Part shown: piece by piece, positions 42,681 to 54,333 of the stretch
Position numbering within the stretch: position 1 is the first letter of the stretch
Layout of the letters: each line of letters opens with the position of its first letter
NCBI GenBank assembly: GCA_032718475.1
Contig: JAUCBJ010001552.1
Coordinates: forward strand, 1 to 57,152
DNA length: 57,152 nt
Source: Nemertoderma westbladi
Lineage: Eukaryota; Xenacoelomorpha; Nemertodermatida; Nemertodermatidae
Reading direction: 5' to 3'
The notes under the pieces: generated by a model
What the model saw: the letters and a program-made list of their open reading frames with translations, nothing else
What the model was told of the DNA's origin: nothing
Databases searched by the model: none
Translations under genes and position numbers: made by a program

Positions 42681-44253
42681 TACTTATTGTTAAAGTTTTT
42701 GCGGCTAAAATGTCCCATTTTACACAATGCGCTGGTTACTCTAAACCCTTGGAAAACTCTTTTAAGAACTTTGTATTTTATGAACTAATGTAAACTTACT
42801 CCCTACAGCGTTTATTCTAAGTATAACACTTTCCCGTAGATTACCACAGAAACTCAGATGCTCAGATTACGAAATCACCAGTCAGTGGATACTATTCCCT
42901 TTGTTTACATCTTTCTTTGTTAGTCACCGTCCAATCAGTATACTTTCCCCCCTACGTCACCCCATAGCCTGAATTACCGGATCCATTGGTTACGGGTTGA
43001 TGGCATGGATACTGGTCCCTGATTTGTAGTTCTTGTAGATTCCATACGTTCTACAGCGTTCGATGTGATTCATGCTTTGTGGACTACTTCAGGCAAGAAT
43101 ATTCTTGAGTGTTTATACACTTCCTGACTCTGTGCCCAGAAACACCAGTGGCTAGCGAGATACAGAACGCAAATCTATTACAACGTTGACACCACAGTAC
43201 CGCACGTGCAGACTCGCTACTCACTGCAACATGTCCTGACTGCCTGATATTTCCGCAATACCGCATTTTTATACTGATATATGCTGTTATGAGTTGTTGT
43301 AATTTGTAACATATGGATTCATGTTAATAATTGGAGAATACTTACGAATAACCGGTAGATCTCTTGGTTTTTATGATCATTGAGGTAAGCAGAGGGGTTT
43401 ACTATCCACAATTGCCTAGCTCAAATAACAGTGGTTTGTATGAGTTTATGCTGTTTCATAGTCCCCAACGTACGTGAGTTAAGTTCTCCCTATATGCGAG
43501 TAAAATTGGTAACTGTTGGCAAATTAGTGTGTTTCAGTACTATTGCCCGTCCGTGTGTGAGTGTGAACGTTCAATAAATACATCCCTAAAGGATGTAAAC
43601 ATTTGCGTTATCTCATGCCCACCCGTTGTAATTAGTATAAGTCATATCTCTGCGTAGTATTTAGAGCGCAGCACCTGAAAGGAACTGTTAGTATTTAACT
43701 GAAAATAAATATAGTTTTTAGAGATTATATGGTAAAGATCAATTGAATGATACAAAGTATCCTACGGCTCTCTCTGCTATCGAATCCAGTCTCCCACCTC
43801 CAGTGGGTCTCCACGCCACGCTAGACTGGCTTCAGTACTCCAGTCAGGTATTCTAGGTCATTGATCAAGAAAACTTGCCACCTCCATGCAGCATAAAGGA
43901 GGTGCCATCTGTAGCTGCATAAACCCTCTTACTAGGGCAAATCTGGTCCTGTAACTAGGACCCCCTTTCGTTCTGGGATAAGGATGCCCTTGGTCCTGGA
44001 TTAAGGACCCATATACTTGGCTGTAGGGGTATATGGCCTGGCCAGGCAGATGGTGATCTACCAATGGTTGGTTAGGAGTAGAGTGTTCTCATGTCCACTC
44101 TGAGTGCACTTCACTGCGACCTGCACCTGGCAGCAGGGGTACAGGGCATGACCCAGCAGATGAGCTGCACAACCAATGGTGGGTCACGTGCGCCAGAGTA
44201 GATATGGGTGATGGGCCTCATATCTGACTCCACTGCGACACCCACCCTGTGGA

Positions 44254-45540
44254 ATGGCAAACCAGGGTGTGGTATTTGCCCCGAGAGCTGACTCGGCAAA
44301 AAAGCACCCCCCAACCCCCACTATGGATTACATTAGTAATGCGGAGGTCCAGCCACTAGAGGCCAGTGGAATGACTGGACACAATCGGCCTCACAGGCGT
44401 CAGTTATCTCCTGACCGGCTGCCTGTCTCACCCCCTACTGGAGAGAGAGCGGTAAACGATTCTTTGAGTCCCTTTCCTGATGACCTTTCTGGCCCAAACC
44501 CTGGGTCACTAGGGAGGCCAGATTGTGAGGGGGAGAGGGATTCTGGAGTTGGAGGCTACTCTCATGTTCCACCCCGACCAACAAAGCCATTGGTGAATCT
44601 GAGGCAAGTCACTAGACTAGCCTCAGTAAACACCCTAACACTCGGGTCCCCAATGCGACAAGGTGAGCTGGCTGCCTTGGCAGATAAGCTTTCTCTTAGT
44701 GCAGTTGGTGTTCAAGAGCACCGAATGCAGACTGGACAGACTGATGAGGTTCTGATTAAGAACATGGGGGGCGGTTGGCGACTCGCCCTCGCTTCAGCAG
44801 ATGATAGTGGCAATCGTGGAATTGGTCTATTGATGAATCCAACTGCACATGCAGCATTGGACAAAATAGACCAAATCTCTAACCGCATAATCCTTTGCCA
44901 CTTCTCATGTTCTGGAAGACTGGCTAAGAAGTTTCCTAAGGTGGTTCTGATTGTGTGCTACTCTCCAACTAGTGTTGCCCCTGTAGAGGAGGTGGAAAAT
45001 TTCTACCAGAATCTACAAGCAGCTACTGATGGAGTGGATCAGCATGCATTCTTAACATTCCTGGGAGACTTTAATGCAAGTCTGCATCAATCACCTACAT
45101 CGCCCTGGGTCTATAGCAATAGTGTTAACCGAAATTCCGTCCGTCTTCAGGATTTTATCTCTGGAAATGGATTGTTTTCGGCTGGAACCCAGTTCAAGAA
45201 GCGAACTGGAAAGCTATGGACTCATAGTGGACCCAGTGGTCACAAGTCCCAGATAGACCATATCCTGTTTCGTAGGAAATACAGGAGCTCTATACAAGAC
45301 TGTAATGCGTTTACACTACGACCCTTCTGCAGTGATCACCGCCTTATTGTGGCCAAGGTAAGACTTAGTCTGCGTGCTAGCAGAACAACGAAATCTACCT
45401 TGCCGCAGCATGACTGGTCCTCTCTGTTGCAACAGCCAAGTGTGAGATCCAGCTTCACACTACAGCTGAGCAACAGGTATGAGGTTCTTGCCTCTGAAGC
45501 GGCAGATCACTGTCTATACTGCCTTCACAGAGGCAGTTAA
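44254..45540 (+). pseudogene. LINE copy B: N-terminal region and endonuclease domain, then frameshift
   Basis: The open frame of 428 codons starts MANQGVVFAPRADSAKKHPP and contains the whole endonuclease (VGVQEHR, LGDFNAS, SDHRL). It ends shortly after a 5-nt deletion relative to copy A. It shows the probable natural start of the family protein, about 85 residues before the region open in copy A. Confidence 0.85.
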
Positions 45541-47543
45541 GTTAGCAGCTGCAGAAACAGTTCCTGTATACCCTCGAAACAGGAAACGGGCCCCCTGGAC
45601 TGACAACAAAATTCAGAAGTGCCGAAATGACCTCTACAAGGCGCAGAAAGAGTCCCGACTCAAACAGACTACAGCGACCAAGAATGCAGTTAAGGCTGCA
45701 TCTAGGTCCCTGAACAGGCAGTACTCTGTTAATTTACAGGAGCTAATAAACCAACAGGTTGATGCCATCAATGATGCTGACGACAGCAGGCAATCATCCC
45801 AGGCATGGAGATCGATCAACTTGCTTGCTGGTCGAATAAGTCAACCAACCACCAAGGTTAAGGCTGAATCACCAGCCGATCGCCTCAATGGTTGGAAGGC
45901 CGACTTTGAAAAGCTCCTCAATAATAACAGGGTATTGCCTGATAAGTTTATAGAAGTAAAAGTGTCTGAGTCTGTACTCCCAAATATTCCCATTGGTGAT
46001 ATCTCCTCTGCAGAAATGAAGGCTGCTGCAAAGAGCATTAAGACCAATCGTGCCAGTGGAGTAGATGGTGTTCCCCCAGAGGTCTTTAAAATACCTGAGT
46101 GTTTAAAGCTCATCTATCCCATCATAGTATACATGTACCGAACAACAAGAGTCCCACAAGAAATGAAAACAAATAAGTTGGTGCCAGTTCCCAAGAAGGG
46201 CAACCTAACACTCTATGGTTCTTTTCGGGGAATCTCATTGATCTCGATTGCTGCAAAGCTATACAATAGAATTCTATTAAATCGCATCAGGGATCCCATT
46301 GAGAGACTGCTCCGTGGAAATCAGAATGGGTTCCGTAAAGGTCGTGGGACCATGGAGCCCATTTTGGCACTTAGAAGGATAATTGAAGAGTTATCAAAAA
46401 AGAAAGACAGGCATGTGGCTGTTATCTTTGTTGACTTCTTCAAGGCCTTTGATTCAGTCTCTCGCTCACGTATGTTCAGCATAATTTCATTATATGGGAT
46501 TCCTGATGAAATTATTGCAGCAATCAGATCAGTATACGATGGTTCGACAACATTTGTGTCTACTGTTGACGGTGACACAACCATTTGAAGTGTTATGGGA
46601 CGTCCTCCAGGGAGACACACTTGCACCATTCTTGTTCGTAATAATTGTTGTTGACTATGTTCTACGTATGTCCTTAGATCATCATAATGATGATGGGGTG
46701 ATGATACTGGCTCCAGAAGTCGAGGAAATCCTGCCAAGTACCTAACTGATCTAGACTTTGCTGATGACTTAGGAGTACTCTCAGAATCACTAGAAGGAGC
46801 CCAACGGCTCCTCAGCTCATTAGAACATGCTGCTTCTAGTGTTGGTCTTTTTATTAACTACAGAAAGACCAAAATTTTGACAGTTAACTTTGAAAGTCCT
46901 CAGCAAGTCTCTGATCGGATGAGCATAATCTCAAAAGATGGTATGCTTGAGCATGTGGATGACTTCTGTTACCTGGGATCATGGATCCGGAAGTCAGGTG
47001 AGGACCTTCGAATACGTAAGGGAAAGACATGGGCTGGGCAGCCTTGAATAGGCTTTCCAGGATTTGGAAGTCACCGAGAATTAATCAGACACTTAAGGTC
47101 CGATTATTTAGAGCAGCAGTAGTTCCAGTACTCCTCTATGGGAGTCCATGCTGGGCTCTAACTGCTGAGGACACGAAATCTCTGGATGGCACATTCACAA
47201 GAATGCTATGCCGGTCAATGTATGTGTCAAGTACAATGCACACATCTCCAACCAGACACTATATAACATTGGAGGTGTCTCATTGGTTCCCCCAAGCTTG
47301 ACACTAGAACAAAATCGCCTCCGCTTTGCAGGACATTGCTTTCACCATGAGGACCAGCCAGTGCATAATCTTGTACTTTGGCAGCCTCATGGAGTGAATA
47401 AGCATGGTGGACAGCCCATGACTTTCTTGAGACGCATCTTAAAGGACACTGGCCTTGAAGATGCGGATGATCTAGCAAATGTCATGGGTGATAGGGAGTT
47501 GTGGCGGTGCAATTTTGTCGATAAGCCGGCACAGCATTCTTAA
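45541..47543 (+). pseudogene. LINE copy B: reverse transcriptase region, frameshifted
   Basis: Continues in shifted frames: the RT fingers and VDFFKAFDS are open to 46588. The catalytic FADD box (near 46760) is in another frame, and the C-terminus (GSPCWALTAEDTKS, RLRFAGHCF) in two more. It cannot make an active enzyme. Confidence 0.88.
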
Positions 47544-47588
47544 AAATGCAGCTGCATTGCAGCATGCCGATCCTAGTAGATAAATATA

Positions 47589-48430
47589 ATACACCAAAAT
47601 TGTGGGCTTAGTGCAAAGATATACTATTTCTGATCTATATTTGGACTTGCTGAGAAAGTAATGTTCTTCGATAAGAGAACAGTCTCGGAAATGAGCACTT
47701 TTTGTCTTAATTTTAATTTACCCAAATTCAATTGTGCTGTCCGAGAGTTTTAGATTTTGCAGGAATTGCACATAAAATGCCATCGAATGCAAAATGCAAT
47801 ACACGAGAGCAGAACATCTTAATTTCGGTTAAATTAATTACAGTAGTGACAATAAGAAGTTATTTCTGACACGTTTTTTTTTTATCAACAACTAATTTAT
47901 CCTTTTTTTTTTATCTATTAGGGCCTATATTTATAAAAGTCGTTTCCGGTGAAAAAAATTAATTTCACACTACCATCTCCAGGCCGTACATTTACGACCT
48001 TGATTTACGAGGTACAGTATTTCCAGTATGCAGACATGTCACCACGTCATTATTTAGTTGTTCTAGAAAGTTTTAAGTACATAACTACAATTAATTCCCC
48101 ACAAATCAATAAAATTGAATTCTCCATTGGTCATAATTAGCACTTCAAAGTTTTACTGCCCATGTTTTATTATTTCCCTGCCATCAGGTCTTGAACTAAT
48201 AACACAAGCAGCTGTCGGTCGATTGAGCTACTTGTGTTACAATTTTGCAATTTCCACCACAAATCTAGTGATAGGAAGTAGTCGAAAGATGCACTTTTTA
48301 GTCTAGAAATTTTAGTGAGAAAAAATGTGGACTTTTCAGATAAAAATAATTTTTTTCACAAGAATGACTCGCTTAGAAAAAATGGCCCGTATTTTCGTCT
48401 GGCCCTAAGGCACGTGCCTTATATGCCTTA
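47589..48430. other. Spacer with a SINE-like segment
   Basis: AT-rich; a minus-strand tRNA-like promoter lies at 48188-48229. No gene was recognised. Confidence 0.5.
48155..48245 (-). repeat. tRNA-derived SINE, minus strand
   Basis: On the minus strand TAGCTCAATCGACCG (48215-48229) is a good A box. GTTCAAGAC (48188-48196) is a B box about 25 nt downstream, as in a tRNA. The arms do not fold into a good cloverleaf, and the following sequence is not tRNA-like, so a SINE head is the better reading. Confidence 0.55.
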
Positions 48431-48439
48431 AGGTTAATC

Positions 48440-49421
48440 CGGCACTGCGGCATCCGGGACCAGGAACGCCGTTATCATCCAGTGGACGGATATCAGCCTC
48501 CCCTGACGGGCAAAGGGAAGCCTACCCCAGAAGTGGAGTCAGGTTTGCGCCAGACATCCCAGGTGAAGCATTCCCCCAAGGTGACCCTCCTTCATCTTCA
48601 GAGGCCTATGCACCCCCGTTAGATCCCAGCCTACATAATGTCCACCATTATGTACAAAATATCAGGTAACCCAGACCCCCGAACAACGATGACTCTCGAG
48701 AAATCATTGATTCTTTATTACAAAGAAATGATTCTTTATTACAAAGAAATGATTCTCTATTACAAAGAAACGATGACTTAGAGCAACAAGTGGCCTTAGT
48801 GCAAGATCATATCACCCTAACCAATAAGAAAGTCGACTCACAAGCAGCGTTGCAGCTTGCAGGGTGTAAAAATTTTAAAACGTGCCTCCGATGTGAGTGT
48901 TATTCATGCCGAGAATACAGTACATCAGAACGACCAAATCTCATATCTAACCAACCTCTTACTAAATTCCTCAGCAGCTCAACTCGACCTTACACGACAT
49001 ATGGCTAGAAACAAGGCCCGACAGTGCATCTCTGCATGTCAAATTCTAAAGTTCGATGGTGATGAGCTAAAATGGTTACCCTTTGTGGAGTTCTGTAAGG
49101 ATAGTATTCTAGACTCACCGTTGAGCGACCGTGAGAAGCTTAGATATTTGATTAGTTGTCTGGAAGGAACCCGTAAACAGATGGCCGCTAAGTATGTGGG
49201 CCATGTGGACAGCATAAATACTTTTTGGGAAACTCTAAGGAGCGGTATGGCGATGAAGAAATCCGGGCACGCAATATGTATGATCGACTAATCTCTAAAA
49301 ATAGATCTGCCCAAAGTAAGATAGTAGAGTTTAGAGAGAAGTAGAGGAAATTTGCCACCAACTTGATTGGCTAGGACAAAAACAAGTGTACGATACATTC
49401 ATGACAGTACAATTCGTTTCC
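48440..49421 (+). pseudogene. Gag-like retroelement relic (DUF1759-like), frameshifted
   Basis: A more GC-rich stretch with a coding-like frame. Near 48697-48772 a 24-nt unit occurs three times and encodes DSLLQRN repeats, probably a coiled coil. From about 48870 to 49240 a second frame reads QILKFDGDELKWLPFVEFCK, then LSDREKLRYLISCLEG and FWETLR. This matches the F-x-G-D-x-x-x-W-x-x-F ... K-x-x-Y-L-x-x-x-L-x-G pattern of gag-like proteins in BEL/Pao and related LTR retroelements. Frameshifts near 48860, 49240 and 49340 break it. No reverse transcriptase or LTRs were found around it. Confidence 0.6.
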
Positions 49422-49429
49422 AATGCACT
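49422..49429. repeat. Left copy of hAT-like target duplication
   Basis: AATGCACT, repeated exactly at 50525-50532. Confidence 0.85.
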
Positions 49430-50524
49430 CAGGCCGGCCTTATCGTGCGGGGGGGGGGGGCTTTGGGTGCACTGCCCCCCCAGACACGTTTCACTGCCCC
49501 CCCAGCCAGACATGTCTTTTCACTCGTCTTGTTCACAATTAATTAATAATAATAGTGTTGACCCCAGTGATCAATATTATTGGATTCACATTGATATACT
49601 TATAATAGGATACACACGTCTACACACTGATCTGACTCCACACCATCCCATTTTGGTCCAATTATATAATACTACATGACATTAACCTACCTACCTGTAA
49701 TTACTAAAAATACCCGAAAGTTCCCGGTTCTCTCATTGGCTACCAGGGATTTTTTGTTGTTGACCCATTGTCTATTTGTCTGTAATTTGGGAGCCAGATT
49801 GCAGCTAAAAGGCTACGCGCTGAGGGTTGCTTGCGCTGGTATCAAAATCTATAATTTGTTGTACTGTAACTTAACCTTAACCATATTATGCCTGAAGTGG
49901 ATCCTTCGCGCAGCACGTGACATTATGTACATTATGTAAGTGTCAACCCGAAAGAAATATAAACAACATCTAAGCATATGTCCCTTGATCACTTTACACT
50001 TAGAGGTAGTCTGGAAAACTGCAGTCGATTTTTAAGACCTCAGAAAAAGTTTAAATGACACAGCTAATGGTCTAGCACAATTCTGCCAAGTTTCCGCTTA
50101 AACGTATTAAAAGCAAAGAAATGTTGAGATTAATGTTTAGACATGTAGACATCTAGCAGGAGACTGTTGAACTGATTGTATCTAAAGTCGCTAAATAATG
50201 TCAAGTTTTGGACATATTTATGCCTACAAATTTTCAATTCGACAGCTTTAAATCTAACAAAGTTATTTGAATGTTACGTTAATGAAATCGTTACGTCAAC
50301 AACTATTTGCCATTATTGACATACTCCAATAGTGTCAGCTCGCCAAGGCTCCGCCAACTTCATGTCTCGCCCCATACGCCTTTCAACAATATTGATTATA
50401 TATGTACTAAATTAACTCTCACTTGGTTGTATGCTTCCCAAATCCCAGTAATGGGTTTGCCCCCCCAGATTTGGCTTCTGCCCCCCCCCCCCCCCCCAGA
50501 TATTATGATCACCATACGGGCCTG
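49430..50524. mobile_element. Non-autonomous hAT-like element, third type
   Basis: The ends are CAGGCC and GGCCTG, with subterminal runs of G on the left and C on the right (each followed by AGA-type words). A perfect 8-bp duplication AATGCACT flanks it. The interior is AT-rich and no transposase is seen. It splits the gag-like relic from the overlapping ORFs to its right. Confidence 0.8.
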
Positions 50525-50964
50525 AATGCACTCCCAACGGCTCCATTGGAATCAGATGGGACCGATACAGCGTCCCCTTACGCCCCTCATTAGTGATGTA
50601 CCTCATATTCGAAAACCAAGCGTTATCGGGATGGCTTGCAGATGTCTGTAGCCGCACGTTGAGAGCGCACCTGTTGTTGTTGGGAACACAACTTGCCAAA
50701 CTCGATGAACTTTGTAAATTCCTGAACTTCATATGCTTTCGGCGTTTCTTAACCCCCTTCACCAACATTGACAGTCAGTTCTGTGTGAAATCACTGTATC
50801 AGCGAGAGCTATGTCGCTACGCAGCGGATGAGCTAGCCAGCGGTGGCTTTGCTATATTCCGAGACGTATGTATTTCCAATCTCCATCAATCGGTGATCGA
50901 GAGGCCCATTATTAAACCTGTTTCTCTGTTGGACAAATACAAACTGACGTATGGACGCCCCTGA
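50525..50964 (+). CDS. Unidentified ORF, probably part of a retroelement or viral relic
   Basis: The frame is open from the insertion point to a TGA at 50962-50964; in-frame start codons are a GTG at 50593 and an ATG at 50596. The protein is alpha-helical in character, with SGWLADVCSRTLRAHLLLLG and YQRELCRYAADELASGGFAI. I do not recognise a family. The GC content is higher than the surroundings. It overlaps the next frame by 14 nt, a compact arrangement unusual for a metazoan gene and typical of mobile or viral genomes. The upstream part of its frame is interrupted by the hAT-like element. Confidence 0.4.
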
Positions 50965-51355
50965 CCAAGCGGGAACTAATCTAGAAGCGACCTCAGTAGC
51001 CGCCTCTGTCGTGCTCACCCCATTTAGTGTCGTTACCCAAACTGTCCCCTCCGGAACAGTACAAGCTGCTGTGCAGAAGCGCTTAGCTGTTCCTCCGGGA
51101 TGAGGGATCCGCCGACCGGCTGTCGACTCGGACGCGACGAGACCCTTTGAGTTCCTATCCTTGTCTAGTACCTCCACCAGGACATACATCGACCATCCGA
51201 CTTCACCGACACCAGACGCGGTAGATATCCACCTGGGTCCCAACGAGACGCTTTCAAGCGATGACGTGACGATACCCACGCCCCAAACGCCTGCGAGGAA
51301 GAGGAAACGACTATTTATGCGAAATACACCCAAACATTCCAAGCGAAAGCGATGA
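50951..51355 (+). pseudogene. Unidentified ORF with one in-frame TGA and a very basic C-terminus
   Basis: The frame starts at ATG 50951, inside the end of the preceding ORF. It runs to a TGA near 51101-51103, and is open again in the same frame to the stop at 51353-51355. The composition is Ser/Thr/Pro-rich, ending PARKRKRLFMRNTPKHSKRKR, a nuclear-localisation or nucleic-acid-binding type tail. No family was recognised. A 169-codon antisense frame (50833-51342) covers the same DNA and is an alternative reading. A viral or retroelement origin is only inferred from the overlap and base composition. Confidence 0.35.
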
Positions 51356-54333
51356 TATAAAATTACTATCAGTTAGCCTATCAATCTTTATAAAATCACT
51401 GTGCTCGTTCGTCAACAGCTAAGTACGTTGTAAAACTATCATATTTGTAAATAATGAACAATATGTATTTCCTACTGTAAAAGTGAAACTCGATATATTA
51501 GTCGAATTTATGTATTTTTATAATTGAAGGATAATATGACTCAATATTTACCTACTTACGTCTATTAATTTACCGACCTACTATATTTGTAAATATATCA
51601 AACTCTAATGTTATTTGAAAGGTCATTTAATGCTTATTTAGTCCTACCGGAAGTGACTCAACGAACTTTATTGTTTTATATGAGGAAGTTGATCTACCTT
51701 AATTAATTTCGTTTAATTTTAGTTAGATTGTTTATCGCATTTAATTGTATGTAGCGAGTATTTGATATCGACGTCACCTTTGATCGTTGAAAGATTGTAT
51801 ATACCCTTTTCCATACAAATTCCCAAAAAAACTCAATATTGTGTTACTCATAGAACGATTGTTGAACTTGTTTGTAATTTTAGGGAATGGTTTTGTTGCA
51901 CACGCTAACTGCATAGGGAAATCTTATATTTTTATCAGAGAATCATTCAATTTCTGTGCGTATGATATTTATGCCGAACTCATATTGTATGCCACCGTGA
52001 ATCTTGTTTATATGTTGCCTAGCAGCAGTTATGGTAGTGCTGAACTCTCATTGGTAACTACTGGCACAGGTATTCTTACATACTATTGGCTGTTCTATTC
52101 TCCCAGTGCTTATATAGTCAATGTTCATCCCATTATTTTCAGGCATAACCTAACAACATATTAAACCCGTTACGAGTCATGTAACTAACAGGACTCGTGA
52201 TATTTCACCTTGCTGCATGCATTGTAGCTTGTTGCGTGCATTATTATTAGTTATTATTATTGCTTTACCTTGTTAATGAATATACAAGACCAGAGATCAC
52301 ATCAACTCGATTTCCACACGGTTAGTGCTGACTGCGCCCTGTCTGTAATAGATTCGGTTCATTTAGTGCGAGTGTGTGCGTCTATAGTACTGCAATATTA
52401 TTCCCCAACTAGTAACTATAATCTACTAACGCTATGTATGCAGCACGAGTGAACTGTGCGCTTACCACGCACTAAGTCCAACATAGTGTCCTACCTGTAA
52501 TATATATAAGTCACACGTACATTTGCCCACCAACAACACTATATAACGGAACGGTTTACACGTACCTGTTACTTTATTCACTTGAAGCAGTTTATACTTA
52601 TAGTAGTTTATACTTAGCAGTATATACTTACAGTGATCGATTGTACATTCAGACCAGATACATAAACTTTCGTGACTGTTCCTGCTATGCGGCAGGTACC
52701 CCAAGGCACGTGATAGCACTCATAAGAGTTACAGACAGACTCACGTAGCGGCGGATGTGGGTTAGCCTCTTGTAAAAGCCTTGACAAACAGACTGACAGA
52801 GAATACTGCAGTTTAGTGTGTAGTACACCTAGTACTGTATCTGCCTTGCCTAGGTAGACCCCACTATGAATTTTCAACAGATTGAACACAGTTTACAGTA
52901 TCCCATCTGTATGCAGCACGAAGGTCTCTTAAACGTTTCAATAGATTGTTTCAGTATCCAACATGCTGCATGAATGAAGGTGTCTTAAACATTTCAACAG
53001 ATTGTTTCAGCATCAAACGTGCTGCACGAAGGTCTCCTAAAAGTTTCAAATGATTGTTACAGTTATCAAAGAAATTAAGAGTGTGAAAGTTTTAAGCATA
53101 AGTTAAAGGGTCATTTTTTAGAACTTTTATCCGCATCAATGAATCGTCTTCATATAAGTAACTTATAATTTTTACCATCTATATTTTCATTATATATAAT
53201 TTGACCTTCCACATTAACTTAAACAAAAGACTGAAGATCCATTTTTATAATTTTTATTAAATAATAAATGTTTTATATTTTTGTTTTATACATTATTTTA
53301 GAATTTTTATCCTGCACGACCTTATATACCTTTTATTCTGAACCCCAATCTACAGGACCCCTGTGGAAATGAGACTGTCTCTCAGGGTAATCCTGGACAA
53401 ACAAAGCTTAAACTATGACGATACAGGTCTATTTACTCTACTCTGCCGTGCAATTACTGCTCTATACTGTATAAAATATATTATAATTTTTAATTATTTT
53501 TACATTCTCAAATATGGTGCGTCACCTTAACCTTCTTAATTTTTCGATATATTTCTGAATTTAAAATATCACCTCCTTTTTTTAACTTTTTATACACTTG
53601 CTTAACCGAAACACGTTTTTAGCATGACAGAATTAATTGTTTAATTTGAACTAAAAACCGAAAGAAAATAATTGTATCTAATTTAATTTATGTACGTAAT
53701 TTTCACATACTGTACGTACATATGCACATACTTACCATACACAGTATATCATTTTCTTAATCGTTGCGTGTTTATATCTATATACATGTATATATCCATC
53801 CATATATCATATATCTATATGTATGTCGGTATGTTTATATTTTACTTCGTTTTGTCAAATAAATAATTCCAATTCCACATCCTTCAAAACAACAATTATG
53901 TCATTATTGTTCTAAAAATTTATTTATTTTTGTAGGTATGAAATTTTAGGTTTTATTTTAGGCACTCCAGTTGCCAGTACTGCAGTAGGCAGGTTCAGCG
54001 ATCAGGTACCGTAGGCCTAGCCTACTCGCACTACTGCACTACATACTGTATATACCGGACAGCCGGACCAGTACGTACTACTAGGCATATTTCAGCTGTT
54101 CAGTACCCGTACAGCCGTATCAGCTCTGCAGCTCTATCTGGGTATTCAGGCATTAATGCCCTAATTGCTTTGATATTTATTACTGCTGTACTGTATTAGG
54201 CCTATATCAATATCAAATATACCGCTACCTACAGTGCCAGAGTACTTGAGTGCTACAGTCAGAGTCAAACAGACCTACCGAATATAACAATAAGTTGGTC
54301 CAGAACGAATTACTGAATTACTGGCCAGACATT
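51356..54333. other. Spacer upstream of the second membrane-protein paralogue
   Basis: AT-rich. Three imperfect copies of a 50-60 bp unit containing 'tcaacagattgtttcagtat' and 'tgctgcacgaaggtctctta' lie between 52910 and 53050. Just upstream of 54334 the sequence is less AT-rich and may contain the promoter and 5' UTR. Nothing else was recognised. Confidence 0.5.

Larger units (their letters stand above)
41132..43713. other. Spacer with a LINE fragment and a short tandem array
   Basis: Apart from the LINE fragment at 42005 and the array at 42465, nothing was recognised. No open frame has protein-like character. Confidence 0.5.
43714..47579 (+). mobile_element. RTE-like LINE, copy B, full length but broken
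   Basis: Highly similar to copy A from about 43842 to its 3' end GATCCTAGTAG at 47579. The 9-mer ATAAATATA occurs at 43705-43713 and 47580-47588, a plausible target duplication that would place the 5' end about 130 bp upstream of the point where similarity with copy A starts. The ORF is broken: relative to A there is a 5-nt loss near 45513, a 2-nt loss near 46578, and further indels near 46637, 46706 and 47036. Its N-terminal part from ATG 44254 is open where copy A's is broken. Confidence 0.85.

Noticed and set aside
42352-42727. Minus-strand Cys/Leu/Val-rich ORFs
   Set aside because: They are translations of a 9-10 bp tandem array.
48188-48229. Functional tRNA gene
   Set aside because: A and B boxes are present, but the acceptor stem does not pair and no anticodon arm can be drawn, so a SINE head is more likely.
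50833-51342. 169-codon antisense ORF as a real gene
   Set aside because: It is uninterrupted, but the sense frame has the more protein-like basic tail and overlaps the neighbouring ORF in a gene-like way. The antisense reading is kept only as an alternative.
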